The notes under the pieces are model-generated. The model saw nothing but the letters and a program-made list of their open reading frames with translations. It had not been told where the DNA came from and did not search any database. From CBDFLD01 sp965249005 (GTDB taxonomy: Bacteria > Acidobacteriota > UBA6911): a DNA stretch of 64,000 nt. The translations under genes were made by a program, and so were the position numbers. The stretch is from positions 310,001 to 374,000 of the forward strand of contig CBDFLD010000023.1 in NCBI GenBank assembly GCA_965249005.1. Reading direction: 5' to 3'. Below, one piece after another: positions 1 to 8,804 of the stretch. Each line of letters begins with the position of its first letter. The stretch's first letter is position 1.

Positions 1-1
1 T

Positions 2-472
2 GAGTATACCGTTTTGCACGAAGAATTAGGGGTCCAAATCTATTGGTCTGAAACAGGCTGCGCGGTCGGAACCGTATTGAATCCAAAGGCTATTTTAGAG
101 GCCGTTGAGTATTTTATAGAGCGTGGCACGCAGGCTGTGGGCGGCGTCTCAGTAATTGGCGGGGTAACCAAAGAAATGTTCGCCAAGCATTTACAAGGTA
201 AAATCCCAAATCCGTCTGGTGGAATTGAAGCCATTATCACCCATTTAATCTCCAAACTATTTAAGATTCCTACAGCCCATGCACCCTTGCCTTACTATCA
301 AAATATAAAGGAAAAAGACACCATCAACCCGCGGGCCTCTGCCGAATTCATCTCGACACCACACTATTTCTGTGTACTCAAGGGCCTGGCCAAAGCACCC
401 CATCTCGTTCCCCTATCAACCTTAGAAAGTGTAGCACCTCATCTGACTAGGCCCAAAATAAGCGAGGTATGA
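2..472 (+). pseudogene. DUF3326-like protein, C-terminal fragment cut by IS
   Basis: The frame is open from base 2, so the gene begins left of the window. About 150 residues are visible, including a conserved-looking run with TGCAVGT, VIGGV, NPSGG and PTAHAPLPYY. This resembles my memory of the DUF3326 family, a conserved protein of unknown function; the match is from memory, not a search. Native sequence ends at about base 450, where the IS1380-like element begins. The last residues (PKISEV) and the stop are supplied by the element. No continuation is found on the far side of the element at 2305. The stretch is visibly AT-richer than the rest of the window, so it may come from a different genomic context. 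Confidence 0.55.
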
Positions 473-2304
473 GCTCGCTCGGAAAATCGTTTGCCTTTTC
501 CGAATATCTCGTGGATTTCAGCTCCTTGTGCGTAACAGGGAAAGCAAAGAGAAACACAAGAGACAAACCTTCCATTGGTTGTCTGGATCACTTGATCTTG
601 TTTGTCTCTGTTATGCCCTTCCTTTCGCCCGCCACTCTTGCTCCGCCGGGGGTACGGGCTCACCCGCCGGCGAGGCGCCTTCAAGTAAACCTGAGTTGCC
701 TGATATAGTCGAACGTCGCCAAAAAGGTTTCGAGATGCTTGCTATAGGCCAATATCCTGTAAACGAGGCGACGACCGGTTCTTACAATCTGACAGGGTAT
801 TTGCACAAAGTTCACCAGGAAGCGTTTGAACTCCATCCTCAAGATATCACGACGTACTGTCGGCGCCTGCGTCACCAGGCCATACCAGGCCTTCAGATTC
901 CACGCCAGCGATGCGATGACCATGTAGGCCCAGTTCGATACCAGACTGTCCGAAGGCATCCTCAAGGCGTTCACTCCACTCTTGAGCTGACCGATGACGT
1001 TTTCCTGGTTGCAGCGATCGTTGGCAAAAAGGACCACTTCTCCCATCGTCATCTCCCGATCGTTGGTGATGTAGAAGAAGTACCGGACCTCATCAAACAG
1101 CCGGTGCTCCCCCTTTTCGATCGTGAGGTTCTTCCGAACCACAACCATGCGATAGGTTTTCTTACAGTGTCCGGGACGATAGTCAAACTCGGCGACCTGC
1201 TCGCTCTGCAGGCGGATGTTCTTGAATTCTCTCTCCTTGATTACTTGTTCTTTGACGTTTTCCGGACGGCGCCGTTCTTCGCTCTTGACCTCATAACGAG
1301 GAGGCCGCTCGAGCGGTTTCCATTGTCTCTCCGGCAGGGCATCGGCCATCCCGACCAGGTTCGGCTTGGCGTCATAACCAAAGACAAAACCAACCCGCTC
1401 GTCCCAGCGATCGAAGTTTCTCGTCAGCGAGAAATCCGTGTCGCCCCGAAGCCAGACCTTCGTAAACACCGACGACACCAGATCGATTGCCCGGTCCATC
1501 CACTCGGCCGCTCCGTCGGAAGAGGGACGGTTGCCCGGCCGATTCATCAGATAGAGGACCTCATTCGTATTGGCCAAGGTCACGATCAACGGTGCGTAAC
1601 CCCAGATCCCGTTGTAGGCAATGTCCATTCCTTCCTTGCATTCCCCCAAGGTTCCGGCGACGGTCCCGTCCACGTCGATGATGGCCTCCTTCCGGAAGGA
1701 AGCATCCTGCAACTTCCACACCTTGGTTCGGGTTTCATTGATGGTTTCCTGAAGTCCGAAGATCCAATCCTCATCGAAACGACGGAGGAAATCTCCAGCC
1801 GTCGTGGGATCCGGAATCCTCTCGGCTCCCAGTCCGTTCATGTAGGTCTCATCCTGGCGCAACCGCTCGATATCTTCGAGACAGGTTCCACCCGACAAGA
1901 CGTTGTATGCGATGTTCAGTACATGATCGGATTCCCAGTAAGGAAAGTGGTACTTGAGCAAAACGATGTTTCTGTTGATATCTTTGTCCAATCCAAGCTT
2001 ACACACGAGCTTGTGAATGGCTCCGATACCACCAGATCCGATGGCGCGCGTTCTCTCGGCGATCTCGTAGTAGGTGTTGGAGTCCTTGAACATAGGATCG
2101 GACCGGTCCTCAAACTGATTTCTTTCCAACCGGCGTGTAAGATTTTGCTTGTCTCGGAGGAGGATTCTGTGGTTTCTTTTATTCACCTGGAATGTGCTCC
2201 TTTCGGGATGTCTTGTAAATATATCAAACGCATTTTATCCCGTAACGGCGCACGTTCCAGGGCTTTTCTTCCTCCTCATGCAAAAAATCACGCTGGACTA
2301 AGGC
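451..2304 (-). mobile_element. IS1380-like insertion sequence, copy 1
   Basis: The 1,854-bp element repeats at a constant offset of 24,116 bp (copy 2 at 24567-26420) and I saw no internal difference between the copies in the stretches I compared; the transposase translations are identical. It is bounded on both sides by CTAG (447-450 and 2305-2308), compatible with a 4-bp target duplication as known for the IS1380 family. The ends are weak, imperfect inverted repeats (CCCAAAATAAGCG against CCTTAGTCCAGCG on the other strand). The base just inside CTAG differs between copies but is complementary at the two ends of each. Between the transposase stop and the left end lies a stem (559-568 with 600-609, AGAGACAAAC) that could end transcription. 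The flanking genes do not match each other. Confidence 0.85.
681..2186 (-). CDS. IS1380-family-like DDE transposase
   Basis: This 501-residue transposase catalyses movement of the surrounding element. The first catalytic Asp is likely in IDVDGT, the second in RGDTDFS, and the Glu in the NQENVIGQLKSG region. The downstream NALRMPSD is typical of the C-terminal part of DDE transposases of this group. YNGIWGYAPLIV is also the kind of motif seen in IS1380 relatives. The frame is intact and identical to the copy at 24797-26302, which suggests recent activity. The start is the ATG at 2186, about 118 bp inside the right end. Family assignment rests on motifs and size (IS1380 elements are about 1.7-2 kb); an IS4/IS5-superfamily relative is the alternative. 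Confidence 0.85.
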   Translation of the reverse strand: MNKRNHRILLRDKQNLTRRLERNQFEDRSDPMFKDSNTYYEIAERTRAIGSGGIGAIHKLVCKLGLDKDINRNIVLLKYHFPYWESDHVLNIAYNVLSGGTCLEDIERLRQDETYMNGLGAERIPDPTTAGDFLRRFDEDWIFGLQETINETRTKVWKLQDASFRKEAIIDVDGTVAGTLGECKEGMDIAYNGIWGYAPLIVTLANTNEVLYLMNRPGNRPSSDGAAEWMDRAIDLVSSVFTKVWLRGDTDFSLTRNFDRWDERVGFVFGYDAKPNLVGMADALPERQWKPLERPPRYEVKSEERRRPENVKEQVIKEREFKNIRLQSEQVAEFDYRPGHCKKTYRMVVVRKNLTIEKGEHRLFDEVRYFFYITNDREMTMGEVVLFANDRCNQENVIGQLKSGVNALRMPSDSLVSNWAYMVIASLAWNLKAWYGLVTQAPTVRRDILRMEFKRFLVNFVQIPCQIVRTGRRLVYRILAYSKHLETFLATFDYIRQLRFT

Positions 2305-2338
2305 CTAGACTGGCTTAAAAAAAGTCCCGTCTCTCTCC

Positions 2339-2571
2339 GATGACATCGGGTATGTACAGCAAGATCGCGAGGAGATGGAGGTATTGTTTACCTTGCTGCC
2401 AGAACGCTATGACGTCACAGCGTCATGATCACGACAAACCTCGTCTTTTCGAAATGGGATCAGATCTTCAAAGACCCGATGCCAACGGCGGCGGCGGTCG
2501 ATTGCCTCGTACACCATGCCGTCATCCTGGAGCTAAATCTTCCCAGTTATCGGGCGGAGAAGGCATCGCTC
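2339..2571 (+). pseudogene. istB: IstB-like IS21 helper ATPase, degenerate C-terminal fragment
   Basis: Two frames together spell the end of an IS21-family IstB ATPase. Frame one (2339 to about 2425) reads DDIGYVQQ...EMEVLFTLLPERY and then stops. Frame two (from 2425) continues with TTNLVFSKWDQIF and VDCLVHHAVILELNLPSYR. IstB proteins characteristically have a D-E-x-G-Y segment, then a TSN-type strand followed by W-x-x-x-F, then a C-terminal L-x-H-H-x-x-x-L-E/N-x-x-SYR. A frameshift lies near 2420. The N-terminal two thirds and IstA are absent. The remnant begins 30 bp right of the IS1380-like element, so an older IS21 relative was probably broken by rearrangement there. Confidence 0.75.
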
Positions 2572-2793
2572 GGCGATCATCCTCGCCAGGGTCCGTCTTT
2601 CCACACTGTCGTGGCCCGAGGAGTGCCGCCACCGGGTTCTCGCGAAGGGCGCGGTCGACCCGCTGAAGGGCCTGGGGACGCGGGATCATTCATCTATTAT
2701 AATCAGGAAATTCCTCGCATCAACTACGGATTTTCAAGGATTGATCGATCTGGGGAGCTGTTGCGTTGTTGTCCTGGGATTCCACGGCAAGGT

Positions 2794-4206
2794 TTAGTGC
2801 CGATGGGCTTTACGTTCGATCTTGTTGGTCAAAAAACCATACAGCGCGATTACCACGAAACAGATAACTGGGAGGAAGAAAGAGACGCGCACCGATTCCA
2901 GGGTTGTTGCACCTATGGTCCAAGCCGGCCCGTCGATCATACCGCCTTGCAGCCGAGGCATGAGCGCTCCTCCTACGACGGCGAGGATCAAGCCGGCCGA
3001 TCCCAGTTTGGCATCGTTGGGAGTTAAACCATCGAGCGCGATTCCGTAGATCGTTGGGAACATCAGTGACATGCATGCCGATACGCCGATCAAACAGTAG
3101 AGGCCCGCCATTCCTTGTATGAATATGGCGCCCAGGGTGAGCAGCATGCCACCGATGGCCAGCAAACCGAGCAAAAGGCCGGCATTGAGGTATTTCAGGA
3201 TAAAGGTGCAAATAAAACGGCTCGTCAAAAAGATAACCATGGCCACGATATTGTAGTTCTGGGCCTGGGCCGCTGAGAGTCCGATCAAGGTCATGCCGTA
3301 ATGGATGACAAACGTCCAGCACATGATCTGGGCACCCGCATAAAAAGCCTGGGCGATGACTCCGCCGACGTAGTGGAAATGGAGCAGGCGCCCGAGCAGG
3401 GAGCCCCACTGCACCTGTTCTTCCTCGTGCCCGGTGTCGGGCATCTTGGACACCGCGAAAATGCCCAGTACGGCAAGGACCACCATGGCAATCACCACAT
3501 AGGGAATTCGTACTACACCTAAATCGTGAGCAATCATGGCCTGATGGGCAGTCGTATCGGTTTTTGCAAAAGTCTCCAGCGCCGTTGTGATGAGCCCGTC
3601 CACCTCGCTGGGCTGTAGATCAGCATATTCGGGGTGCGCGGCTTTTTGTTGCTCTCGAAATTCGGAGACAGCCAGATTCGGCAGAATGAATGTACTGGCC
3701 ACCAGCATTCCAGTCAGCGACCCGATCGGGTTAAAAGCCTGGGCCAGGTTCAACCGCCGTGTGGCGGTCTCGGGACTCCCCATGGAAAGAACATAGGGAT
3801 TGGCACTGGTTTCCAGAAACGCCAAGCCGAAGGTAAGAACATAAAAGCCGATCAGAAAAATATTGAACTGCATCAGCAGGCTGGCCGGGATGGTGAGCAG
3901 GGCGCCTGCCGCGTAAAGTGCCAGTCCGAAGAGGATGCCCCACTTGAACGACAGCTTGCGGATAACCAATGCGGCCGGTATCGCCATCGTGGCGTAGCCA
4001 CCATAGAATGCCCATTGGACCAGGCTGCTCTGTGCGTTGCTAATGAGGAAGATTTCCTTGAACGCACGGACAAGCGGGTTTGTGACATCGTTGGCGAATC
4101 CCCAAAGAGCGAACAAACTGGTAACCAGTATGAACGGATAGAGATATTGGGGTTGCACAACCTTGGAGGAAACGGAGCTATTTGCGGGTTCGGGAGTTTC
4201 ACTCAT
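2794..4206 (-). CDS. fucP: FucP-type sugar:H+ symporter (MFS)
   Basis: The 470-residue integral membrane protein of about 12 helices is probably a proton-coupled importer of L-fucose or a related sugar. N-terminal LFALWGFANDVTNPLVRAF corresponds to the hallmark first-helix region of the FucP family (WG-x-A-N). ETSANPYV and NLAQAFNPIGS are further FucP-family signatures around helices 4 and 5, and PTIYGIALDGL lies in the C-terminal half. Its start is 7 bp after the aminotransferase stop, so the two are probably cotranscribed. An alpha-L-fucosidase at 12906-14300 would supply fucose. Related FGHS-family members carry glucose or GlcNAc, so substrate is inferred. No strong ribosome-binding site precedes the ATG, consistent with coupling to the upstream gene. 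Confidence 0.85.
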   Translation of the reverse strand: MSETPEPANSSVSSKVVQPQYLYPFILVTSLFALWGFANDVTNPLVRAFKEIFLISNAQSSLVQWAFYGGYATMAIPAALVIRKLSFKWGILFGLALYAAGALLTIPASLLMQFNIFLIGFYVLTFGLAFLETSANPYVLSMGSPETATRRLNLAQAFNPIGSLTGMLVASTFILPNLAVSEFREQQKAAHPEYADLQPSEVDGLITTALETFAKTDTTAHQAMIAHDLGVVRIPYVVIAMVVLAVLGIFAVSKMPDTGHEEEQVQWGSLLGRLLHFHYVGGVIAQAFYAGAQIMCWTFVIHYGMTLIGLSAAQAQNYNIVAMVIFLTSRFICTFILKYLNAGLLLGLLAIGGMLLTLGAIFIQGMAGLYCLIGVSACMSLMFPTIYGIALDGLTPNDAKLGSAGLILAVVGGALMPRLQGGMIDGPAWTIGATTLESVRVSFFLPVICFVVIALYGFLTNKIERKAHRH

Positions 4207-4213
4207 AATTTGA

Positions 4214-5452
4214 TCAATAACAGCAACTGGATAGAACGGACACGTGCTTGCTTGCCTTGGATTCTTCGCTGGGAAGCCCGGTGGTGTTCAATCGACAGCG
4301 GTTTCCTGAAAACACGGGATAAATATGTTCGTTGTAAATTCGGATATCCGAATCTTTCTCGCTCCGGGGGTTTCGGAAAAGGCCGGCAAATTTTTCGCTG
4401 AAGAGATATTCCATTTTTGTTCCCTTCACCAGTTTCTGCCATAAGGCTTCCGCTTCTCCCAGACGCTCGAGCGAAGCTTCATGTTCCTTTTCAAGCCGGT
4501 CCAGCGATTTGGTCATTGCCTGGACGAAGGCGCGCGACACCACGTGTTCGAAAGAAGATCCACGGGCCCGGATAACCGTGTTGAGGGCGCCTTCTGCAAC
4601 TTTCTTGTAGGCGGGGTCGGGGCAGAAGACCAATAGGAAACCGCAGGGCCTCAAAGAAAAAGTCACGAAAGCTTTGGTCGGACTGAGCGCCAGCGCGAAC
4701 GGAATTCCGGCGTCCAAAAAGGGTTGCATCTGGTGCTCAGCGCTCATCTTCATTATGTCGTTGTAAGGTTTCGAGCCCGTTAGGCGGGCAAACTCGAAAC
4801 CGGGATAGGCCCGGTCCAGAATGAGGGGATTCTGGTTTTTGGAAACCGATTTCGCACGGGATTGGTTGAGCGATTTTTCTTTGACCTCACCGGTGGTATT
4901 CATGGGCCCGGCCTGATGGATTATGAGCGCACCCTCTTCTTCCATGTTGTTTTCAAAGGGAAATTCTTTGACACGCAGGCGGGCCACCTTGGCGATGGCC
5001 TTGTACGCCGGCCAACCCCACTCTTCAATGCCCAAGGTCTTGAGCCCGGGGTCCAGGACCAGATTGAAATGGACCGCGGTCTGAACAGCGCCTGTTCCGG
5101 CGTCTGACGGAAGCGCCAGAATGAACCGGTCGTTATATTCTTCGGGGATTCTTTGCCATTTGAGGACCGATTTCTTGAGCTCCCCCATGAGGGCGGCCGA
5201 ATTGCTATAGCTTCCCGAGGTGCTGGCCTGGGTTTCGGCGGCAATATACTCGAGAAGAGCAGACGAGCTCGCGAGGGGCTTCCCATCCCCGCCAACCACG
5301 ATTCCAATACCATAGTTGGCCCCTTCGGGATCTTTTTTGCAGAGTATCCCGGCGATCTGATTGGGGTCCTTGCCTGAATCCTCCAGCCTCAGGGCTTCTT
5401 GCTTGACTGTTGATCCGAATCGAGCGTCCATGTGGGTTGTCTCAGGAGCCAT
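4214..5452 (-). CDS. Divergent PLP-dependent aminotransferase-like protein (fold type I)
   Basis: This 412-residue protein resembles the class I aspartate/aromatic aminotransferase fold. Near residues 125-145 PSDAGTGAVQTAVHFNL fits the cofactor phosphate-binding region (GTGA). IEEWGWPAYKAI matches the W-G/N-H segment that follows in AspC/TyrB enzymes. LILDRAYPGFEFA parallels the D-x-A-Y-x-G-F strand that contacts the pyridoxal ring. FALALSPTKAF would carry the Schiff-base lysine (S-x-x-K). The Arg expected near the C terminus for the substrate carboxylate is not clear, and about 30 C-terminal residues look non-homologous. It probably forms an operon with the transporter downstream. Substrate is unknown; some tailoring or catabolic aminotransferase role is possible. 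Confidence 0.6.
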   Translation of the reverse strand: MAPETTHMDARFGSTVKQEALRLEDSGKDPNQIAGILCKKDPEGANYGIGIVVGGDGKPLASSSALLEYIAAETQASTSGSYSNSAALMGELKKSVLKWQRIPEEYNDRFILALPSDAGTGAVQTAVHFNLVLDPGLKTLGIEEWGWPAYKAIAKVARLRVKEFPFENNMEEEGALIIHQAGPMNTTGEVKEKSLNQSRAKSVSKNQNPLILDRAYPGFEFARLTGSKPYNDIMKMSAEHQMQPFLDAGIPFALALSPTKAFVTFSLRPCGFLLVFCPDPAYKKVAEGALNTVIRARGSSFEHVVSRAFVQAMTKSLDRLEKEHEASLERLGEAEALWQKLVKGTKMEYLFSEKFAGLFRNPRSEKDSDIRIYNEHIYPVFSGNRCRLNTTGLPSEESKASKHVSVLSSCCY

Positions 5453-5532
5453 GATTTCAAGACGGGAACTCTACACAATCCGTGGTCACAGGCGCGTCAA
5501 AAGAAGCACTGATCACGCAAGCGGTCATCACG

Positions 5533-6861
5533 TCACGGGGACAGATCGAGCGCCAGCATCGATTTGCGGTCGCGCAAAAAAAGCCGGGTGCCCGCCAGCG
5601 TCGGGACGGTCCAGGCGCGCGCGTCAAAGATCTGGGCCTTCGAGATCACCTCGATTCCGCTCGCAGAGGGAGCGCCCAGGGACAGGTTACCATCCTCATC
5701 CAGGATCAAGAGCTTGTCATCGGCATGGATCATGTTGGCCTTGGCCAGACCTCTCTGACGCGCGAGCACCTCACCGGTCCGGACGTCGACCGCCATCAGG
5801 AAAGCGGGACCGAAGTCTCCGCTGGATCCATAGACGACATCACCAATACGGATTGCCGTTCCGAAATGAATCTTCATCCGATTGCTGAACCAGGCCTCCT
5901 CGACAGAAATCTTGCCTTCTTGGCGATTGAGACGGACGACCCGGCTGCCGCCGTCATAGGCGGAGGACATGAACAGGAGCCGGTCCTCGCCGCCCCAGAT
6001 CGGGGGCGAGACGTTCAGATCGTACTCGGTGCGGTGGGAATGGCTCCAGAGCAACTTACCGTTGCCGGGGTCGAGGCCCATAATCCCGGGGGCCATGAAG
6101 AGCACCAGTTGCGGCTCTCCGTCCATGTTGATCAGGATCGGAGAAGAAGGTGCTATCTCGAAATCCTGACTCTTCCAGACCAGAGAACCGTCCGTCTGAG
6201 AGAAGGCCGCCACCCCCTGCCCCTGGCCTCCAATCGGCAGGATCACCGTGTCGCGGTAGGCAATGGGACTGCAGGAATAGCCCCGCTCCGTCTTCATCCC
6301 CACCCGGGGCATGGCAAACTCGGTGTAGAGGTCTCGCGTCCAAAGCGGTTTTCCGGTCTCTTTGTCGAGCGCGCTGAGTATGCCCGACGCCCCGACCGCA
6401 AACAGCCGCTGCCCGACAATCATGGGAGTCGCGTGTGGCCCCGGCCCATAGTGAAGGTTCGCTTTCTCCGGAAACGGAGCATCGTAGCCATGCTCCCACA
6501 GTGTCTGTCCCGTGTCCGCATCGGCGGCAATGACGATGTCCTTCCCCTTTGTCTCGGCCCCCGAACCCCGGTACATGGTAAAGAGCGCGCCACCTTCGAC
6601 AATGATGGCCGAATATCCGTCTCCGAGCGGGCGGCTCCAGATCGTCGGAGGACCCTGCTCCGGCCAGGACTGCGCGAGAGCGGGCGAGGACACCTTGAAA
6701 TCGCGGTTCGGACCGCCCCACTGGGGCCAGTCCTCCGCTATGCAAACGGAGGGCACCATCGCTGAAAGCAGCAAGGCCACGGGCAGAAGTCTACTTGCAG
6801 CAGCGTTCTTCTGCGATTGCTTGCACGAACGTTGAAAGGTCGATTTCTGGCTTACATCCAC
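5533..6861 (-). CDS. Secreted PQQ-like beta-propeller protein
   Basis: The 442-residue protein has an N-terminal signal segment (LLPVALLLSAMVPSVCIA), so it should act outside the cytoplasmic membrane. EDWPQWGGPNRD just after it is the usual opening of PQQ-like propeller proteins common in Acidobacteria and Planctomycetes. Repeated blade motifs follow, such as ADADTGQTLWEH, LDKETGKPLWTR, TDGSLVWKS and LDPGNGKLLWS (consensus D-x-x-T/N-G-x-x-L-W). These are BamB/PQQ-dehydrogenase-type repeats, but no dehydrogenase catalytic residues are evident. It probably works as a binding or scaffold protein. An 80-bp gap separates it from the aminotransferase downstream. A related but truncated gene is present at 47212. 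Confidence 0.75.
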   Translation of the reverse strand: MDVSQKSTFQRSCKQSQKNAAASRLLPVALLLSAMVPSVCIAEDWPQWGGPNRDFKVSSPALAQSWPEQGPPTIWSRPLGDGYSAIIVEGGALFTMYRGSGAETKGKDIVIAADADTGQTLWEHGYDAPFPEKANLHYGPGPHATPMIVGQRLFAVGASGILSALDKETGKPLWTRDLYTEFAMPRVGMKTERGYSCSPIAYRDTVILPIGGQGQGVAAFSQTDGSLVWKSQDFEIAPSSPILINMDGEPQLVLFMAPGIMGLDPGNGKLLWSHSHRTEYDLNVSPPIWGGEDRLLFMSSAYDGGSRVVRLNRQEGKISVEEAWFSNRMKIHFGTAIRIGDVVYGSSGDFGPAFLMAVDVRTGEVLARQRGLAKANMIHADDKLLILDEDGNLSLGAPSASGIEVISKAQIFDARAWTVPTLAGTRLFLRDRKSMLALDLSP

Positions 6862-6933
6862 GGGCAGCGTTCTCCTGAAGACTCGATTCTACCAAACGGC
6901 TTGGGTTCTGGTCGTAGCTCAGTATATGCGGTC

Positions 6934-6958
6934 CTCGGGGATTTGAAAATGCCCCGAG
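6934..6958 (-). terminator. Possible stem-loop terminator after lactate permease
   Basis: A 7-bp perfect stem (CTCGGGG with CCCCGAG) with an 11-nt AT-rich loop lies 31 bp beyond the stop of the lactate permease gene on the minus strand. No clear T-run follows, so intrinsic termination is plausible but not certain. It also sits about 70 bp upstream of the next minus-strand gene and could instead be a leader structure. Confidence 0.35.
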
Positions 6959-6988
6959 TGCATTGGCCACGCATTGGACCCTACGGGC

Positions 6989-8761
6989 TCAATCCGTCGG
7001 CGGGCGCCCACCGTGCTTGACGATCATGTAGACCGCTGTGGCGACAATCAGCACCACGAGCAACGTGCCCGCGTTGAGCAGCCCGCTGGTAGCGTAGGAC
7101 ACGATCAGATAACCGACCGACCCTGGCAGCAACGCATAGTAGACGAAGGGAATGATCGTCATCCGAATCACGGCGCCTTCGCGGCCGAGCAACCCGACCA
7201 CGGCGGAGGCGGCGACGACGTTGTGGACGCAGATCATGTTCCCGGCGGCGCCGCCAACCGCCTGCAGGGCCACGATCCAGGTCGGATCGACCGCAAGCAA
7301 CTCGCCCATGCGGAACTGGAATAGCGAGAGCATCATATTGCTGACGGTGTTGCTGCCGGCGACGGCGGCCCCGATTCCACCAATGAAGGTGGAGAAGATG
7401 GGCCAGGCGCCACCGACGAGGGCCGCCACCCCATTGGCCAGCACGATCGGCATCTGGTCGTAGCCGGCTGCGCCTCCGGCACTGTTGAGGAAGACTTGCA
7501 CCATCGGCACCGTAAAGACGAGGGCGACCGACGCGGCCGCGGACACCTTGAGTGATGTAGACCATGCCTTCTTGTAGTGACTTGCCGGAATCTGATGCAG
7601 CGCCATCGTAATGAGCGAGGTGACGACAAAGAGCGTACCGGGAAGATAGAGGGGCTGGAAGCTCGCTGTGATCGACGTCCCCAAAATGTTCGGCCAGCTC
7701 ACCACCCACGCCTGCAGGAAAATCCGAAGGGGATCGATGAGTCGAGACGCCAGCAGCAGCAGTGCAACGATGGCGTACGGCATCCACGCCCTGAGCAGAC
7801 TCATGGACCCGCCGTGGGCGACATCCGTCACCTTGACGGAGCCGGTCCACTCTGCCGGCCAGTTTCTGGAGTCGTCGAATTCCCACGCCTCCTCGGCCTT
7901 TGGCATGAGAAAGCCAGCGCGAGCTGCGCTGACGACGATAACCAGGCCGACCATGCTGCCGACGAGCGTAGGGAATTCCGGCCCGAGCAAAAAAGCGGCG
8001 GTAAGATACGGGATGGTCATCGCGAGTGCCGCGAAGATGGCGAACGGCCAGACCCGTAGACCTTCGCTCAGTGTTTTGTTCTTGCCAAAAAAGCGCGTCA
8101 TGAAGGAGACGAGGATCAACGGAATGAGTGTCCCGGCGATGGCGTGCAGCGTCGCCACTTTGAGGCCGATGAGCGCAAGGAAGTCGCTCCACTCGGCGAA
8201 GCCGCGCTGCGCTGCGTACTCGGCGAGTGCTGGGTCGGCCGAGAGGCCGGTGTGGACGCCGACGAGAATAGGCGTGCCGAGCGCGCCAAAGCTGACCGGC
8301 GTGCTCTGGATGATCATGCCGGCGGTGACCGCCGCCAGTCCGGGAAACCCGAGACCGACCAGCAGCGGCACGGCCACAGCAGCCGGAGTGCCAAATCCGG
8401 CCGAGCCTTCGATGAAGGCGCCGAACAGCCATGCAATGATGATCACCTGAACGCGACGGTCCGGCGTGATGTCCGTGAAGCCTTGCCGAATCGTTTTGAT
8501 CGCGCCGCTCTCCTGAAGCGTGTTCAGGAGTAAGATGGCGCCAAAAATGATGTAGAGCAGCGTGAAGGCGACGATCAGTCCGTTGATGCTCGCGGCCAAC
8601 ACTTGCGTGAAGTCGACTTGCCAGACAGCCAGTGCGAGCGCTGCTGCGACGATATAGGACAGCGGCATGGCGCGACTGGCCGGCCAGCGGAGTCCGACGA
8701 GGAACACGGCGACGGTGATGATAGGGAGCAGCGCAAGAATGGTCAGGACCGTGGTATTCAT
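6989..8761 (-). CDS. lctP: L-lactate permease (LctP family)
   Basis: This 590-residue polytopic membrane protein should import lactate (or glycolate) with protons. FIEGSAGFGTPAAVAVPLL is the best conserved LctP-family signature and is followed by GALGTPILVG. Further family features are IGGIGAAVAGSNTVSNMM and AVGGAAGNMICVHNVVAASA in the C-terminal half, the latter next to the conserved G-x-E-G cap. Length fits the family (about 550-600). An AAGGA-type ribosome-binding site sits in front of ATG 8761. It lies 43 bp downstream of an M28 peptidase gene and could be cotranscribed with it. No lactate dehydrogenase genes are adjacent. Confidence 0.93.
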   Translation of the reverse strand: MNTTVLTILALLPIITVAVFLVGLRWPASRAMPLSYIVAAALALAVWQVDFTQVLAASINGLIVAFTLLYIIFGAILLLNTLQESGAIKTIRQGFTDITPDRRVQVIIIAWLFGAFIEGSAGFGTPAAVAVPLLVGLGFPGLAAVTAGMIIQSTPVSFGALGTPILVGVHTGLSADPALAEYAAQRGFAEWSDFLALIGLKVATLHAIAGTLIPLILVSFMTRFFGKNKTLSEGLRVWPFAIFAALAMTIPYLTAAFLLGPEFPTLVGSMVGLVIVVSAARAGFLMPKAEEAWEFDDSRNWPAEWTGSVKVTDVAHGGSMSLLRAWMPYAIVALLLLASRLIDPLRIFLQAWVVSWPNILGTSITASFQPLYLPGTLFVVTSLITMALHQIPASHYKKAWSTSLKVSAAASVALVFTVPMVQVFLNSAGGAAGYDQMPIVLANGVAALVGGAWPIFSTFIGGIGAAVAGSNTVSNMMLSLFQFRMGELLAVDPTWIVALQAVGGAAGNMICVHNVVAASAVVGLLGREGAVIRMTIIPFVYYALLPGSVGYLIVSYATSGLLNAGTLLVVLIVATAVYMIVKHGGRPPTD

Positions 8762-8804
8762 CGATCGCGTCCTTCGTTAGGTTCTGCACGAATTGTTGAA
8801 CGGC

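Noticed and set aside
528..2318. 596-residue plus-strand open frame over IS copy 1 (and its match over copy 2)
   Set aside because: It is antisense to the transposase, has no recognisable domain or ribosome-binding site, and shares composition expected from the coding strand opposite.
6911..6990. TAGCTCAGT tRNA D-arm-like string
   Set aside because: No acceptor-stem pairing, no anticodon stem of the right size and no GGTTCGAAT-type T-arm downstream; the nearby stem is a simple 7-bp hairpin.
6981..8789. 602-residue frame overlapping lactate permease in another frame
   Set aside because: It is Arg/His-rich with no known domain; the lctP frame has unmistakable family motifs and a ribosome-binding site.
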